Part shown: one piece after another, positions 5,061-9,135 of the stretch
How positions within the stretch are numbered: position 1 is the stretch's first letter
Layout: each line of letters opens with the position of its first letter
NCBI GenBank assembly: GCA_023417165.1
Contig: JAEZGD010000254.1
Span: 1 to 9,135 of the forward strand
Source: Planctomycetota bacterium
GTDB taxonomy: Bacteria > Planctomycetota > Planctomycetia > Pirellulales > Pirellulaceae
Length of the DNA: 9,135 nt
Reading direction: 5' to 3'
Translations under genes and position numbers: made by a program
The notes under the pieces: model-generated
Told to the model about the DNA's origin: nothing
The model's input: the letters and a program-made list of their open reading frames with translations, nothing else
Database searches by the model: none

Positions 5061-7343
5061 ATGAAACCTAAAGCGTCGAAGCTGAGCTTGGGCCCCGGCG
5101 GAATGAAGGGCTTTCTTTTCAACCACGTCGAAAAGATCGTACTGGGGGCCACGCTATTGCTGGTGGTCGCCTTCGTCTATTTCGGCTCAGCGGTTGAGAC
5201 CTTCCCGCAAAACGAGTCGCCGACCACGTTGCGTGACGTCATTAAGCGCGCCACAGAGAACATCGAGAATGCCCAGACCTGGAATACGGTCAAGCAGGAA
5301 TTGGTGCCTCCCTCGATCACCAATCCCATCGCGATTCGGATTACCGAACGGGATGTGCCCTTGGCCGAATTGAATCCGCGCATCATTCCTTCGCGCACCA
5401 AGCGTCGCGATCCAGAACTGTATCCGCCGACGCAGCCTGAAGTCGAAGCCGTCATCGCGCCGGTCGCCATGATCGGCGCCGAAGAAGAAGTCTCACCGCT
5501 CGACGAGTTGCTGTTGGCCAAGCAACAAGGCCCCGAAGGCGCGTACGGCGGCATATTGGAATCGCCTTCGCAGAAGAAGGCCGCGACGAACAAGAAAAAG
5601 AAACGCCGCGGCCCTGGCAGCGGCTATCCGGGCAGCGGTTATGAAGACGAAATGGAATCTACCGCCGCAGAACTTCCCAAGCCGCCGCGCGTGCTGGACG
5701 AAGAAGAACGCCAAGAGCTGATGGCGCTGTCGGGTGGTGGCGCAAGCGCAGGCTACAGCGGTGGCTACGGTGGTGGTGGCCCTGGCGCTACCGGCGGCAC
5801 CGGTATGACGCTGCCGCGCACTCGCAGCATCATCGTAGCCAAGTTTTTGATTCCGTTCAAAAAGCAATGGCAGGAATACGAAGACGCGCTGAAAGGCAAC
5901 CCGCAGTATGTCAACGAACAACGCGATATGCCGAAGTATGTCTTCTTCAAGGTCGAACGTGCTGACGTCACGGACGATCCCAATGCCGATCCTGCGACGC
6001 TGAAATGGGAACTGCAAGGCACCAATGCCGCTCTTAAGTTGCCCTTTGCCAAGGGCGCGGAATGGGCGTCTATCCCGCAGGAATTGATCGATCCGGCCGC
6101 GATCGCCGCGCCGGAACAACTGGCCAGTGGGCATCCCACCATGCTTTTGACGTTGCCAGTGCCTCCGGTACTGCTCAGCGACGTGAAGAAGTTGGCGGGG
6201 CATAGCGAGATCAACTGGGCGATGACCGGCTACGGCCCTGAAGGGTCTGGCATGGATAGGACGACTGAAGGTCCCGAAGATGTTGCGCCCGAAGGACCAG
6301 AAGGTCCCGAGAATCCCGAAAATGCTCTGACAGGGGCTGGGGGTGTCGGCGGCTATGGGCCGATGGGCGAACGTGGCGGTGGCTACACCGGCGGTGGTGG
6401 CGGTAGCGGTTACGGCCCGCCCGGTGGTTATGGCGGCGGCTACGGAGCAGGTGGCGGCTATGGCGGCAACACGGCTGTCCTACCGACCTACAAGCTGTTC
6501 CGTTATGTCGACTTCGATGTGCAACCCGGTCGCATGTATCGCTATCGCGTAGCGCTCACGCTGGAAGATCCGAACCATCCTCGCCTGCCAGATGCCATGG
6601 CGACGGCCGGTGGCCCGAGCGGCGGCTATGGAGCCGGTGGACCTGGCGCTGAGTACGGTGGCGGCACCGGCAGCTCGACCATCGAGCCCAACCCGGCTTC
6701 GCTTGATAAGGACGTGGAAGCACGTCTGCGTGAGCTGGCCAAGTCCGAGAAGAAGAACGGCGACCGCCGCATGTGGTATCGCGAGACCGATTGGAGCGAG
6801 CCCAGCCCTGTTGTTCAACTTCCCGAGCCTGTGAAGTATCTGGGCGGTGCTGTGGTTGCGGCACGACCCACCCAAGTGGGCACTGCCTATCTCACGCTTA
6901 ACGAACCGCTTGCCAAGACGATCGTGGTGGATCTCGACGACCGCTATGCCGCCGAAGTCTTCGCCGAAGAGGAAGTGCAACGCGGCTCGGTGCTGAATTT
7001 CACCAAGGACGCCGAAGCATTGCATCCCCTGAAGTTGGAATTTGTCGATCTGAAAGATCACACCTTCGAAACCGACGCACTGGTCGTTGATATCAAAGGT
7101 GGCGAAAAGCTCCCTGGCGGTGATGTGAAGAATCCCATCTTCGCGCCGGGCGAAATCGCCCTGATCGATCACTCCGGCCGTTTGGTGGTGCAAAGCGAAG
7201 CCAGCGATCTGAAGCTGTGGCATCGCTATGGCAAGATCGAGCCAAAGATCGAAGAGACGAAACCAGAGGACGAATATCCGGGCGCTCTGCCTGGCGAAGG
7301 CGAACGTCGTCCACGTTCGTCGGGAACGCGCCGCGGCCCATAG
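5061..7343 (+). CDS. Large bitopic periplasmic protein, third member of the pilus-type operon
   Basis: I do not recognise a named family for this 760-residue protein. It has a basic N-terminus, one membrane segment (about 25-43) and a long periplasmic part. There is a Lys/Arg-rich patch (AATNKKKKRRG, 174-184) and Gly/Tyr-rich linkers at about 224-247, 424-470 and 517-537. Conserved-looking blocks are IVAKFLIPFKKQWQEYEDAL (258-277) with KYVFFKVERADV (292-303), then PTYKLFRYVDFDVQPGRMYRYRV (475-497) with WSEPSPVVQLP (578-588), and APGEIALIDHSGRLVVQSEA (695-714). The PG-x-MYRYRV and SEPSPV pair recalls fibronectin-III strands, with a long insertion between them. It lacks a lipobox, so it is not a typical PilP lipoprotein, though its operon place suggests a PilP/GspC-like partner role. 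Its AGGGAG (5046-5051) lies 9 nt before this ATG; the next ATG (5103) lacks this. The coding call is very secure, the function is open. Confidence 0.6.
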   Translation: MKPKASKLSLGPGGMKGFLFNHVEKIVLGATLLLVVAFVYFGSAVETFPQNESPTTLRDVIKRATENIENAQTWNTVKQELVPPSITNPIAIRITERDVPLAELNPRIIPSRTKRRDPELYPPTQPEVEAVIAPVAMIGAEEEVSPLDELLLAKQQGPEGAYGGILESPSQKKAATNKKKKRRGPGSGYPGSGYEDEMESTAAELPKPPRVLDEEERQELMALSGGGASAGYSGGYGGGGPGATGGTGMTLPRTRSIIVAKFLIPFKKQWQEYEDALKGNPQYVNEQRDMPKYVFFKVERADVTDDPNADPATLKWELQGTNAALKLPFAKGAEWASIPQELIDPAAIAAPEQLASGHPTMLLTLPVPPVLLSDVKKLAGHSEINWAMTGYGPEGSGMDRTTEGPEDVAPEGPEGPENPENALTGAGGVGGYGPMGERGGGYTGGGGGSGYGPPGGYGGGYGAGGGYGGNTAVLPTYKLFRYVDFDVQPGRMYRYRVALTLEDPNHPRLPDAMATAGGPSGGYGAGGPGAEYGGGTGSSTIEPNPASLDKDVEARLRELAKSEKKNGDRRMWYRETDWSEPSPVVQLPEPVKYLGGAVVAARPTQVGTAYLTLNEPLAKTIVVDLDDRYAAEVFAEEEVQRGSVLNFTKDAEALHPLKLEFVDLKDHTFETDALVVDIKGGEKLPGGDVKNPIFAPGEIALIDHSGRLVVQSEASDLKLWHRYGKIEPKIEETKPEDEYPGALPGEGERRPRSSGTRRGP
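6330..6470 (+). repeat. Gly/Tyr-rich tract in gene 3
   Basis: Residues 424-470 consist of units such as GGYGPMGERGGGY and GGYGGGYGAGGGYGG just before the proposed fibronectin-like segment. Related shorter tracts are encoded at 5730-5801 and 6609-6671, the last containing PSGGYGAGGPGAEYGGG. This is very close to PSGSYGAGGPGG in gene 2 (encoded at 4078-4113). Confidence 0.75.
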
Positions 7344-7372
7344 GCATTGCTGCTAGCGTCGACAGAATCTTC

Positions 7373-7405
7373 AGGGGCGAAGAGCGATCTTCGCCCCTTT
7401 TCATT
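7373..7405 (+). terminator. Rho-independent terminator of the pilM operon
   Basis: GGGGCGAAGA (7374-7383) and TCTTCGCCCC (7388-7397) form a perfect 10-bp stem, extended to 11 bp by A7373-T7398, closed by a GCGA tetraloop of the GNRA type. TTTT-CA-TTTT follows directly. It begins 30 nt after the stop of gene 3 and separates the three-gene operon from the DUF481 gene. Confidence 0.92.
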
Positions 7406-7425
7406 TTCTTGTTCCGCAGTTTGCC

Positions 7426-7454
7426 TTGCGAGGCTCTCGCCTCCTCGCTATTCT
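7426..7454 (+). promoter_or_regulatory. Candidate promoter of the DUF481 gene
   Basis: TTGCGA (7426-7431) and TATTCT (7449-7454) are separated by 17 bp, and each matches 4 of 6 consensus positions. The position just after the terminator and about 50 nt before the ATG at 7509 suits an independent promoter. It is weak on sequence alone. Confidence 0.35.
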
Positions 7455-7508
7455 CCGCCGCTGCTGCATCGACCGATCACCCGTTGTTAAATAGAAAGAG
7501 TTGGACGA

Positions 7509-8402
7509 ATGATCTGGCGAATCTGCCTTCTGGGCGCATTGCTGCTGGCATCACCGCTAGCGGCGCAACAGCCAGAGTTGAGCGCGCCCGGCGTCTTTCG
7601 TTTGCCGCCTGTAGGAGAGGTGGTGCCTCCGGTGGTGCCACCGCCGCCAGAAGTGATCGATCCGCCCGGCGAGCCCGCAAGCGAAGCGCCGGAAGAGATT
7701 CTGCCAGCCGAAAGCGATAGCTGGTGGATGTTTCCGGCTTCGTGGTACAAGCCGTGGGAAGGTTCGGCCGAGCTGGGGCTCAACGGTACCGAAGGCAACT
7801 CGCAAACCTTCAACATCCGCGCCGGCGCCAAAGCCAAATACACGCAACCGTGGGTCGAGCAGACGTACGAGATCATTCACGTCGACAACTCGGCCGATGG
7901 CGTCAAAACCGCCAGCAACGGCTTCTTCGATGGTCGGATCGTGTTTCCGTTTCCCGACACGAAGTGGTCTTACTTCGTGCACGGCCGCACCGAATACGAC
8001 GAGTTTCGTGACTATGACTTACGGCTCTCTGGCGATACCGGTTTGGCGTATGACGTCTGGAAAACCGATCTCAGCAAGTTGCAGTTGCGCGGCGGTGTGT
8101 CGACCTCGCGCGAACTTGGCGGTGCCGAGAATCGCTTCGTCCCCGAATTGGCGTTTGGTATGGATCTGTCGCACAAGCTGGACGATCGCCAAAAGATTTC
8201 GCTCGTGGTCGACTATTACCCGGCCGTCGACGACTTCATGGAAGACTATCGTATTAACACGAATGCATCTTGGGAGATCGTCGTGAGCAAAGCGTGGGGC
8301 CTGTCGGCCAAGCTGAGTGCGATCGATCGTTACGACAATACGCCGCAAAGCCGCCGTCCCAACGATCTGAACTATGCCGCGCTGATGCTGTGGTCGTTTT
8401 AG
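7509..8402 (+). CDS. DUF481 family outer-membrane beta-barrel protein
   Basis: The 297-residue protein starts with a signal peptide (MIWRICLLGALLLASPLAA, cleavage likely after residue 18 or 19) and a Pro/Glu-rich spacer (about 24-70). The barrel region opens with WEGSAELGLNGTEGNSQTFN (78-97), which matches the usual DUF481 opening of a strand followed by a GNS turn. Alternating aromatic/polar strands run to the end, closing with RPNDLNYAALMLWSF. The terminal Phe is the common signal for beta-barrel insertion by the BAM machinery. DUF481 proteins (YdiY type) are putative outer-membrane proteins of unknown substrate. A weak Shine-Dalgarno (AAGAG, 7496-7500) lies 8 nt before the ATG. The gene is separated from the upstream operon by a strong terminator, so any link to the pilus-like system is positional only. 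Family assignment is confident, molecular role unknown. Confidence 0.85.
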   Translation: MIWRICLLGALLLASPLAAQQPELSAPGVFRLPPVGEVVPPVVPPPPEVIDPPGEPASEAPEEILPAESDSWWMFPASWYKPWEGSAELGLNGTEGNSQTFNIRAGAKAKYTQPWVEQTYEIIHVDNSADGVKTASNGFFDGRIVFPFPDTKWSYFVHGRTEYDEFRDYDLRLSGDTGLAYDVWKTDLSKLQLRGGVSTSRELGGAENRFVPELAFGMDLSHKLDDRQKISLVVDYYPAVDDFMEDYRINTNASWEIVVSKAWGLSAKLSAIDRYDNTPQSRRPNDLNYAALMLWSF

Positions 8403-8445
8403 GCCCCGCTCGCGCGGATTGCCTCGGCGGTGGTAAAAACGTCCG

Positions 8446-8474
8446 TTGATTCATTGCGATGCATTCGCTAAATA
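8446..8474 (+). promoter_or_regulatory. Weak promoter candidate before the last gene
   Basis: TTGATT (8446-8451) and TAAATA (8469-8474) with a 17-bp spacer lie 34 nt before the ATG at 8508. The match is poor in the -10 box. The same gap (8403-8507) holds a small GCGA/TCGC dyad at 8456-8468 but no convincing terminator for the DUF481 gene. Confidence 0.2.
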
Positions 8475-8507
8475 CGGGCCCTCTTCTTTTGGCCTGGGAA
8501 TGTTTCG

Positions 8508-9135
8508 ATGCCGCAATGCGGTTGGCAACTTCGCGTCCGAAGCATCGCAATCGCGATGTGGAGCGCCTACGCGCTGTCGGGCGTGTTAGCGCTGCCATTG
8601 CTGGCGCAAGAGTCGATCGATAACGACACCTGGCGTCCCGCCGCGCTGCCGGCCGTCTTCGCAGGCGATGCCTGGCACGGAGCGCAGCCCATCTTGCCTG
8701 GCGAACTGCCGCCGGCCATGGCTCCCATTGTTTCGGCGGAGATGTTCGACGCTTCCGCGCATGCGCTGGTCGCTTATCAAGAGGCGCTGCCTCGTCCCGA
8801 GTTGCCGCCGCAACCTGCGCCGCTGCCAGAGGGCGCGGTGCTGGAACCGCTGCCAGAGTCCTTCGCATTGCCGACGCCTTCGTGTTTGAACTGTGGCGGC
8901 GGTGGCTTGGGCTGTAGCACCTGCGGCGGCTGTCAAACCTGCGAACCGTGCGTGGCGCATACTCGCTGGGGACGTTTTGCCTGCGGCCTGTATCAGGCGG
9001 TCTGTTGCCCCGATCCCTGCTACGAACCGCGTTGGACCGGCATCGCGAATGCAGCCTTCTGGGTCGATGGCGTTCGCCCTGTGACGCAGGTTCGCTATCG
9101 CTGGGACGCATCGCTAGGCATGGTCTATCCAGATC
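8508..9135 (+). CDS. Partial gene for an exported Cys-rich protein, 3' end outside window
   Basis: An open frame of 209 codons runs from ATG 8508 to the window edge without a stop. The nearest upstream in-frame stop is TAA at 8469-8471, and GGGAA (8496-8500) lies 7 nt before the ATG. The product has a basic start and a hydrophobic stretch (about 12-33) ending LPLLAQE, read as a signal peptide cleaved after Ala33. A later ATG (codon 17) would also leave a signal sequence. Residues 40-124 are Pro/Ala-rich. Residues 126-171 carry eleven cysteines, in the pattern C-x2-C-x6-C-x2-C-x2-C-x2-C-x2-C followed by C159, C166, C167 and C171. The last visible part (WTGIANAAFWVDGVRPVTQVRYRWD, from 176) recalls exported planctomycete proteins of unknown function. 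No CxxCH haem motif is present. The gene is secure, the function unknown. Confidence 0.72.
   Translation, partial: MPQCGWQLRVRSIAIAMWSAYALSGVLALPLLAQESIDNDTWRPAALPAVFAGDAWHGAQPILPGELPPAMAPIVSAEMFDASAHALVAYQEALPRPELPPQPAPLPEGAVLEPLPESFALPTPSCLNCGGGGLGCSTCGGCQTCEPCVAHTRWGRFACGLYQAVCCPDPCYEPRWTGIANAAFWVDGVRPVTQVRYRWDASLGMVYPD

Noticed and set aside
4297..5126. Overlapping minus-strand frames opposite the end of gene 2 and the intergenic gap
   Set aside because: They are dominated by Arg/Trp/Cys/Gly or Ala/Gly runs, typical antisense readings of Ala/Pro and Gly codons, and conflict with gene 2.
8883..8951. Multihaem cytochrome reading of the Cys-rich patch
   Set aside because: None of the CxxC pairs is followed by His, so covalent haem attachment motifs are absent.
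8254..9111. Minus-strand open frame (285 codons) opposite the last gene
   Set aside because: It is Arg/Ser/Pro-rich without a domain and overlaps the DUF481 end. The plus-strand frame from 8508 has a start, ribosome binding site, signal peptide and patterned cysteines.

Overview
The window reads as chromosomal DNA of a planctomycete, most likely from the Pirellulales. This rests on my recognition of the protein families: a PilM-type protein followed by two large single-pass proteins with Gly/Tyr- and Ala/Pro-rich segments, and exported proteins with Cys-rich patches. No rRNA or other phylogenetic marker is present, so the placement is an inference. All genes lie on the plus strand and the DNA is GC-rich. 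I see no tRNA, rRNA, IS element, CRISPR array or integrase.

Layout: positions 1-481 hold no convincing gene. They carry several small inverted repeats and a sigma-70-like promoter candidate (259-288) overlapped by palindromes. Three genes follow in an apparent operon. Gene 1 (482-3058) is a PilM-PilN fusion. Gene 2 (3079-4944) is a bitopic PilO/GspM-like protein, reminiscent of the Amuc_1100 type. Gene 3 (5061-7343) is a bitopic protein of unknown fold with a possible fibronectin-III-like segment. A stable hairpin lies between genes 2 and 3, and a strong intrinsic terminator (7373-7405) closes the operon. Next comes a separately promoted DUF481 outer-membrane beta-barrel gene (7509-8402). Last is the 5' part of a gene for an exported protein with a dense cysteine ladder (8508 to the window edge).

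Working model: the three operon products form the inner-membrane alignment subcomplex of a type IV pilus or type II secretion-like machine (PilM/N/O, GspL/M). The cytoplasmic actin-like PilM domain is joined in cis to the PilN partner it normally binds as a separate protein. No secretin, motor ATPase, platform protein or pilin gene is in the window, so the rest of the machine must be encoded elsewhere. The most unusual features are the PilM-PilN fusion, the disordered insert that splits its PilN ferredoxin-like domain, similar glycine-rich linkers in neighbouring genes, the Asp-to-Ser change in the PilM phosphate-2 motif, and the period-3 cysteine ladder in the last protein.
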